This document shows, piece by piece, positions 9,924 through 18,958 of a DNA stretch of 64,000 nucleotides; the stretch's first letter is position 1; each line of letters starts with the position of its first letter. Position numbers and translations under genes: made by a program. The notes below the pieces were generated by a model. The model saw only the letters and a list, made by a program, of their open reading frames with translations. It had not been told where the DNA came from and searched no databases. Source of the DNA: Leptothoe kymatousa TAU-MAC 1615. Lineage in GTDB: Bacteria; Cyanobacteriota; Cyanobacteriia; Phormidesmidales; Phormidesmidaceae. The DNA is taken from contig NZ_JADOER010000004.1 in NCBI RefSeq assembly GCF_018739865.1, positions 940,157 through 1,004,156 of the forward strand. The letters are read 5' to 3'.

Positions 9924-10061
9924 GGTTGGGGAACGGTGTAGTTGTTAGCTTTTTTCGGAATTCTGGCCTCACAAACCTGTAGCTGTGGTGAGGGTGGGTT
10001 TCACCTACTTTAGCGCAGCTAAAATATGGGCAAGGAAATATATTGCAAATTGTTCGGTTGT

Positions 10062-10388
10062 CCTAAATTTTCAACGAAAATCTAGCCAGGTTTTGGTTAA
10101 GGCCCCTGAAAATTGTGTCTAGATTTATCAGGTTTTTGGGAGGGGGCCCTGAAAAAAATTGTGTCTAGATGCATTGGTTTTTGGTTAAGGGGGCCCTGAA
10201 AAAATTGTGTCTAGATTTATCAGGTTTTGGGGAGGGGGCCCTGAAAAAATTGTGTCTAGATTTATCAGGTTTTGGAAAGGGGGCCCTCAAAAAATCGTGT
10301 CCAAACTAGCTAATTTTTGGTTAGGGCCCCTGAAAAAAATGTGTCTAGATGCATTAGTTTTTGGGAAGGGGGCCTGAAAAAAATGTAT
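10062..10388. repeat. Tandem array of about 45-bp repeats, seven to eight units, two variants
   Basis: The core CCCTGAA (or CCTGAA) recurs at 10104, 10147, 10194, 10239, 10284 (CCCTCAA), 10328 and 10373, a spacing of 43-47 bp. A diverged unit probably starts near 10062. Each unit has GGGCCC, an A-run, TTGTGTCTAGAT, then either TTATCAGG (type A) or GCATTGG/GCATTAG (type B), and a T/G-rich end. In type A units CCTGAAAAA can pair with TTTATCAGG, giving an imperfect hairpin. No ORF crosses it. It ends about 70-90 bp before the cca-type gene, so the leader of that gene may include it. Confidence 0.85.
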
Positions 10389-10475
10389 TGAGATAGGTAC
10401 AGACAGGTGACGCAATGTAGGAGAATTGTAAGCCGCACTACGTTAGGAGCTGCATCGTTGAATTTAGTTTCGTCT

Positions 10476-11726
10476 ATGGCGTCTGCCCTGATTCCTAAAA
10501 CTTGGCCCTTTGATAGTCGCTTGCTGCCGGAAACAGCCTGCGTCGTTGGGGGCTCTGTTCGGGATGCTTTATTGAAACGCCAGGCGGAATATTTAGATTT
10601 GGACTTTGTGCTGCCGGACGGGGCGGTTGCGATCGCGAGCGACATTGCCAAACGCTACCGGGCCGGGTTTGTGGTGCTCGATGCCGACAACCAAATCGCC
10701 CGCGCGGTCTTTGACGAAGCCACCATCGATTTTGCCCAACAGGTGGGGCCCACCCTGGAAACCGATCTGCAACGGCGGGACTTTACCATTAATGCGATCG
10801 CTTACCATCCCCAGAGCGATCGTTTGATCGATCCCCTCAATGGCATGGCGGACCTGCAGCAACAAACCCTGCGCATGGTCAGCCGTGAGAATTTGGCTGA
10901 AGATCCGCTGCGGTTGCTGCGGGCCTACCGGCAGGCGGCCCAGCTCGGGTTTACCATCGATAGCAATACCCGGTGCACCATCCGAGATTTAGCGCCCCTG
11001 CTCAAAACCATTGCGGCAGAGCGCATTCGCCATGAACTAGACGCCCTACTGAGCCAGCCCCATGGCGCCATGTGTTTTCGCATGGCTTGGCAGGATGGCC
11101 TGTTCGATTCCTGGCTGCCCCACCTGGGCGATGAACATGCTGGGCGGCTAGCTACGTTAGACCGGGCGCTGGCTAATTTACCGAGCCTGCCGGGCTATCT
11201 TGGGTTGCTCCACAGCTGGAAAGAAGCGGTGCCTGCGGGGCACTATCGCAGCTGGGTTAAGGCCGCTCGCCTGTCCATGCTGTTGCCCGATGATGAATCG
11301 GCCGCTAACCGCTGGTTGACTCGGCTAAAGTACAGCCGCAGTGAGGCCCAAGCTATTTGTCGAGTGCTGCAAACCCAGGCCTATGTGGAGCAATTGCTGG
11401 GGCCGGGGCTGTCTAGGGCAGACGAGTTTTTTCTGTTTAAGACGGCGGGCACCAGTTTTCCTGCCGTATCTTTAGTGGCGTTGGCCAAAGGGGTGGCACC
11501 GGCAACCGTAGTGGCCTTAGTCAAGCGGTATCAAACCCCTGGAGATCCCATTGCCCATCCGGTTCCATTGGTCAGTGGCAAAGATCTGATGGCCACCCTG
11601 GGGCTTAAGTCTGGCCCCCACATTGGGCAGTTGTTAAATGCCATTGAACGCGCCCAGGCCGAGGGGCAGCTGACTACCGCTGCAGATGCGTTGGTTTGGG
11701 CTCAGGACTTTGCTGGCGAAAGCTAG
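10476..11726 (+). CDS. Class II CCA tRNA nucleotidyltransferase / poly(A) polymerase family
   Basis: About 416 residues. It transfers CMP/AMP to the 3' end of tRNA. The nucleotidyltransferase head shows VVGGSVRDALL, the metal-binding DLDFVLP, and RRDFTINAIAY. The neck follows with NLAEDPLRLLRAYRQAAQLGF. Class II enzymes may add the whole CCA, or CC and A may be split between two proteins, as known in some cyanobacteria; the sequence alone does not decide which. ATG 10476 is chosen because it lies just before the family's N-terminal TWPF. A TTG at 10458 with AGGAG at 10445-10449 is a real alternative. The tandem repeat array lies directly upstream. Confidence 0.9.
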   Translation: MASALIPKTWPFDSRLLPETACVVGGSVRDALLKRQAEYLDLDFVLPDGAVAIASDIAKRYRAGFVVLDADNQIARAVFDEATIDFAQQVGPTLETDLQRRDFTINAIAYHPQSDRLIDPLNGMADLQQQTLRMVSRENLAEDPLRLLRAYRQAAQLGFTIDSNTRCTIRDLAPLLKTIAAERIRHELDALLSQPHGAMCFRMAWQDGLFDSWLPHLGDEHAGRLATLDRALANLPSLPGYLGLLHSWKEAVPAGHYRSWVKAARLSMLLPDDESAANRWLTRLKYSRSEAQAICRVLQTQAYVEQLLGPGLSRADEFFLFKTAGTSFPAVSLVALAKGVAPATVVALVKRYQTPGDPIAHPVPLVSGKDLMATLGLKSGPHIGQLLNAIERAQAEGQLTTAADALVWAQDFAGES

Positions 11727-12106
11727 TGCCGGGGCAAGGCTCAACTTTGGAGTTGGGTAGGGATAAAGAGTGGAGGCTAACGCGTCACTCTTTGTTTCGT
11801 TTTACGTTTCATTCGCTATTGACCGGCTGCTAACTCTTCGGCGTGACGGACGATTTAGGTTAGCCACGGACCTCGATGAAGGCCGTGTTTGCCGCAAGCC
11901 ATCAAACTGACACCGCCAAACCGACACCGCCAAACAAATACTGCCACCGAAGTCCTAACCTCGGTGGCAGTTTAGTTGCAAAATATTCGTTGTGATGTGG
12001 TTTGAGTTGAGGGGGAGTTTCCAGTAAAGGCCTCTCGTTGCCTAGTATTTTCAGATATGAAACATGCTACCCAACTCGCACTGTAGAAATTACCGAGACA
12101 CCGGAT
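11727..12106. other. Intergenic region between cca-type gene and small membrane protein gene
   Basis: No ORF is convincing. It has a short direct repeat GACACCGCCAAAC near 11910-11937 and the hairpin listed separately at 11940-11971. Nothing else was recognised. Confidence 0.4.
11940..11971. terminator. Probable bidirectional terminator hairpin
   Basis: CTGCCACCGA (11941-11950) pairs with TCGGTGGCAG (11961-11970), plus an A-T closing pair. TTTAGTT follows on the plus strand and TATTTGTTT on the minus strand. It could end both the cca-type gene and the small gene at 12107-12268. Confidence 0.6.
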
Positions 12107-12268
12107 CTATAGTTTGGGATCCACTGCCACATCCCCATCGGCGATGCGAACGATAAATTCGGTACCGCTGGGAGGTGTTTTTGGTGATTTCTCAACTTTC
12201 TTTTTGTCGCCGCTCAGCATCACAACCGAGCCAGCAATCGCTAAGCCTAGAATCATTGTAATATCCAT
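12107..12268 (-). CDS. Small single-pass membrane protein, 53 aa, family not recognised
   Basis: The reverse strand from ATG 12268 gives 53 residues ending DVAVDPKL. The N-terminus MDITMILGLAIAGSVVMLSG forms one hydrophobic segment. A basic DKKKVEK and a short polar tail with GTEFIVRIADGDVAVD follow. A strong Shine-Dalgarno (AAGGAGG) lies 8 nt before the ATG, which is the main reason to believe it is translated. A hairpin at 11940-11971 can serve as its terminator. The probable topology is a membrane anchor with a small soluble tail. I do not recognise the family. Small photosystem or cytochrome b6f subunits have similar size but do not match. Confidence 0.6.
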   Translation of the reverse strand: MDITMILGLAIAGSVVMLSGDKKKVEKSPKTPPSGTEFIVRIADGDVAVDPKL

Positions 12269-12378
12269 GGGACGAGCCTCCTTGGTAGCAATCTGTAGGT
12301 AGAAACAACGTTGAGTGCATCCATTCCAGATAAAACTTAGAGGTTTTCCCGGATGGCTAATTCAATTGTTACTGAACG

Positions 12379-12440
12379 TTTATAAATTACCTCCGTGAGT
12401 GCACGGACCTTTTATAAACTACCTCCGTGCACTCACGGAC
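12379..12440. repeat. Two direct repeats forming tandem hairpins with complementary loops
   Basis: The unit TTTATAAA-Y-TACCTCCGTG-NNNN-CACGGACC occurs twice (from about 12379 and 12410). Each copy forms a stem TCCGTG/CACGGA. The loops are AGTG in the first and CACT in the second, which are reverse complements. Together they also form one 16-bp inverted repeat (12392-12407 and 12424-12439). It lies between the divergent small-protein gene and the XPB-like helicase. Confidence 0.75.
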
Positions 12441-12562
12441 CTTTGGCCATTGGGTATCGATCTTGGATGCTCTTTTGAAGATGAATTAGGGGATTCGTGC
12501 TTTGAATAGGCGCTTTGGTATATTTATTGACCAACGCTGTACTATCAATTTTTCATTGATCG

Positions 12563-14020
12563 ATGGTCCGTACTCCCACTCTTCGGTTTGATCGCGGGAC
12601 ATTGATCTTGCATCCCCCTCCCCGAGGTAAGGGATGGATTGAACATGCGGTTTGGGATGATCGCATTGAGCGCTTTCGGATTCCGGCCCATTGCTATCGC
12701 CCGCTGTTGGAGTCCCTGCGTCAGGATAATGTGGCGATTGAAGATCACGCATCGGAGTTTAAGCCCTTAGAACTCCAGCCAAACTTGACCTACGACCCTT
12801 ACCCCCACCAAAGTGAAGCCTTGGTGGCCTGGCAACAAAATCGATGGCAGGGGGTGGTGGTGTTGCCAACGGCGGCGGGAAAAACCTATTTGGCCCAGCT
12901 GGCCATGCAGGCGATTCCTCGCAGTGTGCTGATTACGGTGCCCACATTGGATTTAATGCACCAGTGGTATGCCCATTTGGAAACGGCCTTTCCCAACGCG
13001 GATATTGGTTTGCTAGGCGGGGGCAGTCGCGATCGCACCGATATTTTGGTGGCTACCTATGATAGTGCCGCCATCCATGCGGAAAATTTGGGCAACCGCT
13101 ATGGCCTGTTGGTGTGCGATGAGTGTCACCATTTGCCTAGCGATTTTAATCGGGTGATTGCGGAATATGCGATCGCGCCCTATCGCCTAGGGCTGACCGC
13201 CACCCCAGACCGGGCCGATGGTCGCCATGGCGATCTCGATCAGCTCTTGGGTCCGGTAGTGTATAGCAAAACAGCGGCGGAGCTATCGGGCCATGCCCTG
13301 GCCCCCTATCAGATCATTCAGCTCAAGGTATCGCTGTCGGACATAGAACGCCGTCGCTATTCTGACTTAATTCAACAACGGAATGACTTTTTGCAAGAGG
13401 CCAAAATTTGGCTGAGTAGCCCTGAAGGATGGAAACGGTTTGTCGCCGCCAGCGCCCGTTCCCAGTCCGGGCGTCGGGCCATGTTAGCCCACCGAGAAGC
13501 CAAGACCATTGCCCTGGGCACAGCGGGAAAGCTACGCATCCTCGAAGACCTATTGGCACAGCACTATCCCGAACGCACCATTATTTTCACCAATGACAAC
13601 GCCACGGTCTATAAAATATCCCAAGACTTTCTAATTCCAGCCATTACCCACCAAACGCCAGTTAAAGAGCGGCGACAGATTCTCCAAAATTTTCGCAACG
13701 GCGACTACACCGCCGTCGTGGTATCCCATGTGCTCAATGAAGGGGTGGATGTCCCAGAGGCGCGGGTGGCGGTGTTGCTCTCGGGCAGTGGTTCGACCCG
13801 AGAGTATATTCAACGCTTGGGGCGGGTGCTGCGCAAAGGCGATGGCAACAAACTGGCCCTACTCTATGAAGTCATTGCGGAAGAGACCACGGAAGAAAAT
13901 ATCGCCCGCCGCCGCAAAAAATCCCCCCGTCAGCGCGATCAGAATGCATATCGACCAAAACCGCTCAAACTACCGCTGGTGGCCGAAGCCGATGGCACAC
14001 CTGAAGATTTGCCCTATTGA
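12563..14020 (+). CDS. XPB-like superfamily 2 DNA helicase
   Basis: 485 residues. SF2 motifs in order: Q/Ia-like YDPYPHQSEALVAW, motif I VVLPTAAGKTYLA (about residues 100-110), Ia VPTLDLMHQW, motif II LLVCDECHHLP, motif III LGLTATPDR, motif V VVSHVLNEGVDVPEA, and motif VI EYIQRLGRVLRKG. This spacing, and an N-terminal domain resembling the XPB damage-recognition region, fit bacterial XPB/ERCC3-like helicases, which unwind or translocate on damaged DNA. The Bax1-type nuclease often paired with XPB is not adjacent here. ATG 12563 (MVRTPTLRFDRGTL) directly precedes the domain. The C-terminus is basic (ARRRKKSPRQRDQ). Confidence 0.88.
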   Translation: MVRTPTLRFDRGTLILHPPPRGKGWIEHAVWDDRIERFRIPAHCYRPLLESLRQDNVAIEDHASEFKPLELQPNLTYDPYPHQSEALVAWQQNRWQGVVVLPTAAGKTYLAQLAMQAIPRSVLITVPTLDLMHQWYAHLETAFPNADIGLLGGGSRDRTDILVATYDSAAIHAENLGNRYGLLVCDECHHLPSDFNRVIAEYAIAPYRLGLTATPDRADGRHGDLDQLLGPVVYSKTAAELSGHALAPYQIIQLKVSLSDIERRRYSDLIQQRNDFLQEAKIWLSSPEGWKRFVAASARSQSGRRAMLAHREAKTIALGTAGKLRILEDLLAQHYPERTIIFTNDNATVYKISQDFLIPAITHQTPVKERRQILQNFRNGDYTAVVVSHVLNEGVDVPEARVAVLLSGSGSTREYIQRLGRVLRKGDGNKLALLYEVIAEETTEENIARRRKKSPRQRDQNAYRPKPLKLPLVAEADGTPEDLPY

Positions 14021-14051
14021 TGCCACAACAGCATTCCCCATGGGCCTATCC

Positions 14052-16064
14052 CTACCTGGTGACTGAGGTGACTGCAGTGGAGCTAACGAGTTCATTGAAG
14101 ATTGGTTCAGCCGGTAGGGCATCAATGGGCAGGGTGATGGCAAATTCGGTCCCTTTGCCAAGCTTGGAGCGCACATTAATAAACCCCTGATGCTGTTGAA
14201 TAATTTTGAAACAGATGCCTAATCCTAAACCTGTACCTTTGCCCACCGGCTTCGTGGTGAAAAACGGGTCAAAAATCTTAGCCTGAATGTTGGCCGGAAT
14301 GCCTGGGCCACTGTCGCGAATAATAATTTCCACTTGATTTTTGGTAGCTTTTCGGGTGGCAATCGTTATCTTTTTATGGTCGCAGTCGGCATCAAACATG
14401 GCATCCAACGCATTGGAAATAATGTTGGTAAAGACTTGGTTTATTTGGGCCGGCAAGCAGCGCACCAATGGCAAATTACCATAGTCTTTGACGACGGTGA
14501 CGTCATATTTGAGGCGGTGGTTCAAAATTAATAGCGTGCTATCTAACCCTTCGTGAATATCGACATCTTTGACCGTGGCTTCGTCTAAACGAGAGAAATT
14601 GCGTAGCGATTTGACAATTTCATGAACGCGCTGAGTGCCCACATTCATAGAGGTGAGCACCTTCATTAAATCCTCCAACAAAAAGTCAAAGTCAATCTCC
14701 TCTCGTTTTTGTAGAATGACTTCCTCGGGCTCTGGATAGGTCTTTTGATAGGTATCTAAGAGGGCCAATAGATCTTGAAAATAATCTTCTAGGGGTTCAA
14801 TATTCCCTTGAATAAAGCTAATGGGATTATTGATTTCGTGGGCAATGCCCGCCACCATTTGACCCAGGCTAGACATTTTCTCGGTTTGAATTAGCTGGGC
14901 CTGGGTGTCCTTGAGCTTATGCACGGTATTCGAGAGTTCCCGGGTGCGCTCCTCCACCCTAGACTCCAAGGTTTGGGCAGAAATTTCAAGTTCATAGGTG
15001 TACTGGCCAACCCATTCAATCAGTTGATTGAGCGATAGTGCGAGCACACTAATGTCATCTTTGGTGTTTGCAGTTGCCCGCAAATCGAAGCGTTGCTCAC
15101 CGGCCACTCGCTGGGCCAGTAGGGAAATATCAAGAATAGGTCGAGCCACACGTTGAGCGATCCAATAGCCCATGATCGTCGTCACTAGGGCTCCTAAGAG
15201 CGCCACTGGAATGATCGACAACCAGAGTGTGCGCAGCGATTGGCTTAAGGATTGTTGAGAAACCAATAAAATCAGTTCGAATTTTTGATTTCCCAGACCC
15301 GCCAGATCAATGGTGTGAATAACAAAATCCTGTTCATTGATGGTGATATAAGAGTTGGAGCGGCTTAGATCTACCTTGGCTAGGGTGCTGTTATCAATCT
15401 TTGATGAGAATGTGGAGGCAACAATGCCATCTTCACCTAGGATTAAAATCTCTTCTTTAATAACTTGATTGATCTGGGTCAATAACTTATTGCCTAGGGC
15501 ATTGCCTAAAATAATTCCCCCCACAATGTCTTGCCCATTGCGGATGGGGGCCGTGCCGATGAGCACCGGGGGACCAGGGTTGCCAGAGTCGATGATGGTT
15601 GCCATGTCCGACCCGGTGAGCAGGAGATCTTGAATGGATTGGGGGGGGACACTGCTGCTACCCAATGCCAGATCCTGAAAGCTAAATAATGCTGTTTTTT
15701 GGTCGCTAATAATATGAATATGATTGGCATTTAAGGTACTGCTTAGGGGCAAAATGCTATCCCTAAGCTGGTTGTGGTTGCCCTCAATGGTTCCTTGAAT
15801 AATGGGTGTTTTGGAAGAAAGCAGCTGGGCTGTTTTGTGTAGGGAGTCTAGTTCTTGGGAAATTTCCTGTTGCACTAGATCAATTAAATCTACAGCCTGT
15901 TCCCGTTGTTCCTTCTCTAGCTGATTCGAAAATACGAGGCCCACAGCTGTGGTACTTCCTGCCCAGAAAATCAAAAACATGACAATAAAAGGCACGCTGA
16001 TTTTTAACGGCAGTGAAGCGTTTTGGTAATTGAGCAATAACTTTTTATAAAACGCTAAACCCAT
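14052..16064 (-). CDS. Membrane sensor histidine kinase with periplasmic sensor and HAMP domains
   Basis: 670 residues. One membrane segment lies near residues 22-46 and a second near 285-310 (IIPVALLGALVTTIMGYWIA), enclosing a periplasmic sensor of about 240 residues (Cache-like by size). A HAMP domain and coiled coil follow. The phosphoacceptor is in GQMVAGIAHEINNPISFI. The ATPase lobe carries NIISNALDAM, IIRDSGPGIP, FDPFFTTKP and GKGTGLGLGI. No receiver or output regulator is adjacent. The gene begins 3 bp after a small lipoprotein gene, so the two are probably co-transcribed and the lipoprotein may take part in sensing. The ligand is unknown. Confidence 0.93.
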   Translation of the reverse strand: MGLAFYKKLLLNYQNASLPLKISVPFIVMFLIFWAGSTTAVGLVFSNQLEKEQREQAVDLIDLVQQEISQELDSLHKTAQLLSSKTPIIQGTIEGNHNQLRDSILPLSSTLNANHIHIISDQKTALFSFQDLALGSSSVPPQSIQDLLLTGSDMATIIDSGNPGPPVLIGTAPIRNGQDIVGGIILGNALGNKLLTQINQVIKEEILILGEDGIVASTFSSKIDNSTLAKVDLSRSNSYITINEQDFVIHTIDLAGLGNQKFELILLVSQQSLSQSLRTLWLSIIPVALLGALVTTIMGYWIAQRVARPILDISLLAQRVAGEQRFDLRATANTKDDISVLALSLNQLIEWVGQYTYELEISAQTLESRVEERTRELSNTVHKLKDTQAQLIQTEKMSSLGQMVAGIAHEINNPISFIQGNIEPLEDYFQDLLALLDTYQKTYPEPEEVILQKREEIDFDFLLEDLMKVLTSMNVGTQRVHEIVKSLRNFSRLDEATVKDVDIHEGLDSTLLILNHRLKYDVTVVKDYGNLPLVRCLPAQINQVFTNIISNALDAMFDADCDHKKITIATRKATKNQVEIIIRDSGPGIPANIQAKIFDPFFTTKPVGKGTGLGLGICFKIIQQHQGFINVRSKLGKGTEFAITLPIDALPAEPIFNELVSSTAVTSVTR

Positions 16065-16067
16065 GGG

Positions 16068-16328
16068 CTAAAAAGTCTTAAGTGAGTCATTGGCATCGAC
16101 TAGCCGAAGGTCGGTAGTTGGGGGCTGCCCTGCTGAGCTGGCCAAAGTGTGGCGCAAGGTTTGATTGTTTAGCGGTGGGGCTAGTGCAATCTGAACCGTG
16201 GTTGTATCACCAATTCTGATCACCCTGGGTGGGACGATGGATTTTGTGGGGGCTGGCTGATGGGTACAACCCACCAGCAGCAGTGTGCTGGCTAAGATCA
16301 GGGAGCGGCGCATCCAGGTTTGACCCAT
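16068..16328 (-). CDS. Small predicted lipoprotein paired with histidine kinase
   Basis: 86 residues. The signal peptide SLILASTLLLVG ends in the lipobox LLVGC, so the mature protein should be lipidated at Cys. A short Pro-rich spacer is followed by PPRVIRIGDTTTVQIALAPP. This resembles the opening of a periplasmic binding protein, but the chain stops 60 residues after the lipobox, too short for a full binding domain. It lies 3 bp upstream of the sensor kinase on the same strand. It may be a sensory accessory or a truncated substrate-binding protein. I do not recognise a family. Confidence 0.65.
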   Translation of the reverse strand: MGQTWMRRSLILASTLLLVGCTHQPAPTKSIVPPRVIRIGDTTTVQIALAPPLNNQTLRHTLASSAGQPPTTDLRLVDANDSLKTF

Positions 16329-16945
16329 AAGGCCTCGTGGCAGAAATGATAATGGCGAGTGTCTATGTAAGTTTTCCGATACGGATATGACACGGTGTGT
16401 TCATTCGATGCACAGTCCCTGCGAGTTTGTTCGAGTGACTTGAACACCCTAACAAGCTACTACCTGATATACGCAGGGCAGGGTAGAAAATCCGTCATAA
16501 ATTTCACGGAGACGCTTCCTCTTTTATGTTTACTTGATGAACTTATTTCATCTGCTGAAATATTGAATAAAGTTGTTATTTGACTAGCAAATTTATTCAA
16601 TATTTGAATATCTAACTGGTGTTGCTGTGCTAATAGAATCTGCGGCCTCAATGGTTTGATCTGGTTGGGATGGCGGTAGTTAAAAAATAGCGATATCTAC
16701 TACTTTTATCCGATATGGTCGCGATCGCTTTACGTTTACTTCCTTGTTAAATGTTGATTGCTGAAAATGCCATGATTAAGGTCATAAATCAGCGGTGTAT
16801 GTTATCAGGAACTTAGCCCATCCATAGCCTGCCGAAGACTTAGTGTTGTAGCGATATGGGGCCTGCTAGATCCCTTCCTGATTTGTTTCGCACCATTAGA
16901 TCGTTTGCCCAGGTTACACTAGCAACGGTTCTTCTTTGTTAACTC
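16329..16945. other. 617-bp intergenic region with two inverted repeats
   Basis: No convincing ORF. At about 16398-16447, GTGTT and AACAC plus CATTCGA and TCGAGTG (one G-U pair) can form a bulged stem. At 16558-16571 and 16592-16605, AAATATTGAATAAA and its exact complement form a 14-bp, AT-only inverted repeat. The promoter of the ABC-F gene must lie toward the right end. A structured RNA is possible, but no known family was recognised. Confidence 0.4.
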
Positions 16946-18859
16946 ATGACTCTGCTGGCTCTACGGGATATCAATAAGGATTTTGGCATCAAGGAAATTT
17001 TGCGAGATGCCAGCTTTAGCATCGAAGAGGGCGACCGGGTGGGGCTGATTGGTACCAACGGTTCGGGAAAATCCACCCTGCTGAAGATGATTGCGGGGAT
17101 TGAGCCCATTGACAGTGGCGAAATTTGGAAAAATGCCAGTAGTAAAATTGTCTACTTGCCCCAGCAGCCAGAGTTAGACGACGAGCGCACGGTTTTAGAA
17201 CAGGTGTTTGCTGACAGTGGCGATAGCATGGCCCTGGTGCGGGAATATGAGCTGATTTCGGCGAAACTGGCGGAAGCGGATGGGGATTCGAATCAGCTGA
17301 TGTCCATGCTGTCGCGGGTATCCCAGCAGATTGACCAGGCCAATGCTTGGGAGCTGGAGACCCAGGCCAAGGTCGTCCTCAGCAAGCTGGGAATTGAGGA
17401 TTTTAAGGTCAAGGTGGGGACGCTGTCGGGGGGATATCGGAAGCGGGTTGCGATCGCAACCGCCCTGCTTTCAGAGCCCGACCTAATCCTGATGGACGAG
17501 CCCACTAACCACCTGGATGCCCTATCCGTAGAATGGCTCCAGGACTACCTCAGTCGCTATCGCGGTGCCCTGTTTCTCATTACCCACGATCGCTATTTCC
17601 TAGACCGAGTCACCAATCGCATCCTCGAAATTGACCGGGGCGACCTATATCCCTACGGCGGCAACTACAGCTACTATCTAGAGAAAAAAGCCGGCCAGGA
17701 AGAAGCCGCCGTCAGCAGCCAGAAAAAACATGCCGGGGTGCTGCGTCGAGAGCTTAAATGGTTGCAGCGGGGGGCCAAGGCCCGCAGTACCAAACAAAAG
17801 GCCCGCATCGATCGCATTCGCGACATGCAGAACACCGAATTTAAGCAGACCCAGGGCAATGTGGAAATTTCCACCGCCGGTCGCCGCATCGGTAAAAAAG
17901 TGATCGAGCTGGAAAATATCACCAAGGGCTACGATGGCCGCACCCTGATCAACGACTTTTCCTATCTATTTACCCCAGCGGACCGCATTGGCATTATTGG
18001 CCCCAACGGGGTAGGCAAATCCACCCTGATGAACATTGTCACGGGGCGAGAGCAGCCCGACTCGGGCACCGTAGACATTGGGGCCACCATTCACATCGGC
18101 TATTTTGACCAATATTCCGACGATGTCAACATTAACGAGAATCAGCGGGTAATTGACTATCTAAAAGATGTCGCGGAGCTGGTGACCACCACCGATGGCA
18201 CTGTGATTACCGCTTCCAAAATGCTGGAGCGATTTCTCTTCCCCCCCGACCAGCAATATTCTCCTATTCACAAACTTTCCGGTGGAGAACGGCGACGCTT
18301 ATTTTTGTTGCGAGTGTTGATGCAGGCTCCCAACGTGCTGATTTTAGACGAGCCCACCAACGATTTAGATGTCCAAACCCTGGGGATTTTAGAAGAATAT
18401 CTAGAAGACTTTAATGGCTGTGTTATTGTCGTTTCCCACGATCGCTACTTTCTAGATCGGGTGGTAGATACGGTCTTTTCCTTTGAAGGATTAGGCAAAC
18501 TAAAGCAATATCCAGGCAACTATTCTGTCTATTTAGAGTACAAAGAAAAAGCAGAGCAGGCGGAAAAACTCAAGCAAGAAGCTGCTCCTAAAGCCGAGAA
18601 GGCCCAAAATGCTAAACGGAAGGACGCGTCTAAACCGAAAAAACTCTCCTATAAGGAGAAACGGGAATATGCCACGCTAGAAGAGAAAATTCCTGAGCTT
18701 GAAGAAGAGAAAGAGACCCTGGGGCAGCAGCTTTACACCAACCCCCCCAGTGACTATAACGAGATGCAAACCCTGGCGCAGCGACTGGCAGATTTAGAAA
18801 CCGAGATTGAAACCTCAACCGAGCGTTGGATGGAACTGGCAGAGCGCATGGAAGAGTGA
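16946..18859 (+). CDS. uup: ABC-F family ATPase, Uup-like
   Basis: 637 residues, soluble, with two ATP-binding cassettes and no membrane domain. The first has GTNGSGKSTLLK, signature LSGGYRKRV and LILMDEPTNHLD. The second has GPNGVGKSTLMN, LSGGERRRL and VLILDEPTNDLD. The linker between them is basic (KWLQRGAKARSTKQKAR), as in ABC-F proteins acting on the ribosome. A charged C-terminal extension with KLSYKEKREYATLEEKI and predicted coiled coil is the Uup mark. Family members bind the ribosomal E site or branched nucleic acids. It stands alone, with a 600-bp gap upstream. Confidence 0.9.
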   Translation: MTLLALRDINKDFGIKEILRDASFSIEEGDRVGLIGTNGSGKSTLLKMIAGIEPIDSGEIWKNASSKIVYLPQQPELDDERTVLEQVFADSGDSMALVREYELISAKLAEADGDSNQLMSMLSRVSQQIDQANAWELETQAKVVLSKLGIEDFKVKVGTLSGGYRKRVAIATALLSEPDLILMDEPTNHLDALSVEWLQDYLSRYRGALFLITHDRYFLDRVTNRILEIDRGDLYPYGGNYSYYLEKKAGQEEAAVSSQKKHAGVLRRELKWLQRGAKARSTKQKARIDRIRDMQNTEFKQTQGNVEISTAGRRIGKKVIELENITKGYDGRTLINDFSYLFTPADRIGIIGPNGVGKSTLMNIVTGREQPDSGTVDIGATIHIGYFDQYSDDVNINENQRVIDYLKDVAELVTTTDGTVITASKMLERFLFPPDQQYSPIHKLSGGERRRLFLLRVLMQAPNVLILDEPTNDLDVQTLGILEEYLEDFNGCVIVVSHDRYFLDRVVDTVFSFEGLGKLKQYPGNYSVYLEYKEKAEQAEKLKQEAAPKAEKAQNAKRKDASKPKKLSYKEKREYATLEEKIPELEEEKETLGQQLYTNPPSDYNEMQTLAQRLADLETEIETSTERWMELAERMEE

Positions 18860-18958
18860 TGGCTGGGCCTTATATGGGGCCGTGGTTAGCGATAGTGATG
18901 GTGGCTTTGAATAAAATCAACCCTTCACCGTGGGTTTCGATAAAACCTTGATGGGCCA

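Noticed and set aside
10062..10388. CRISPR array
   Set aside because: The units are continuous and similar along their whole 45 bp; there are no unique spacers between short identical repeats and no cas gene in the window.
16395..16651. Two 62-63 aa ORFs on opposite strands
   Set aside because: They overlap each other across an inverted repeat, lack ribosome sites and resemble no family.
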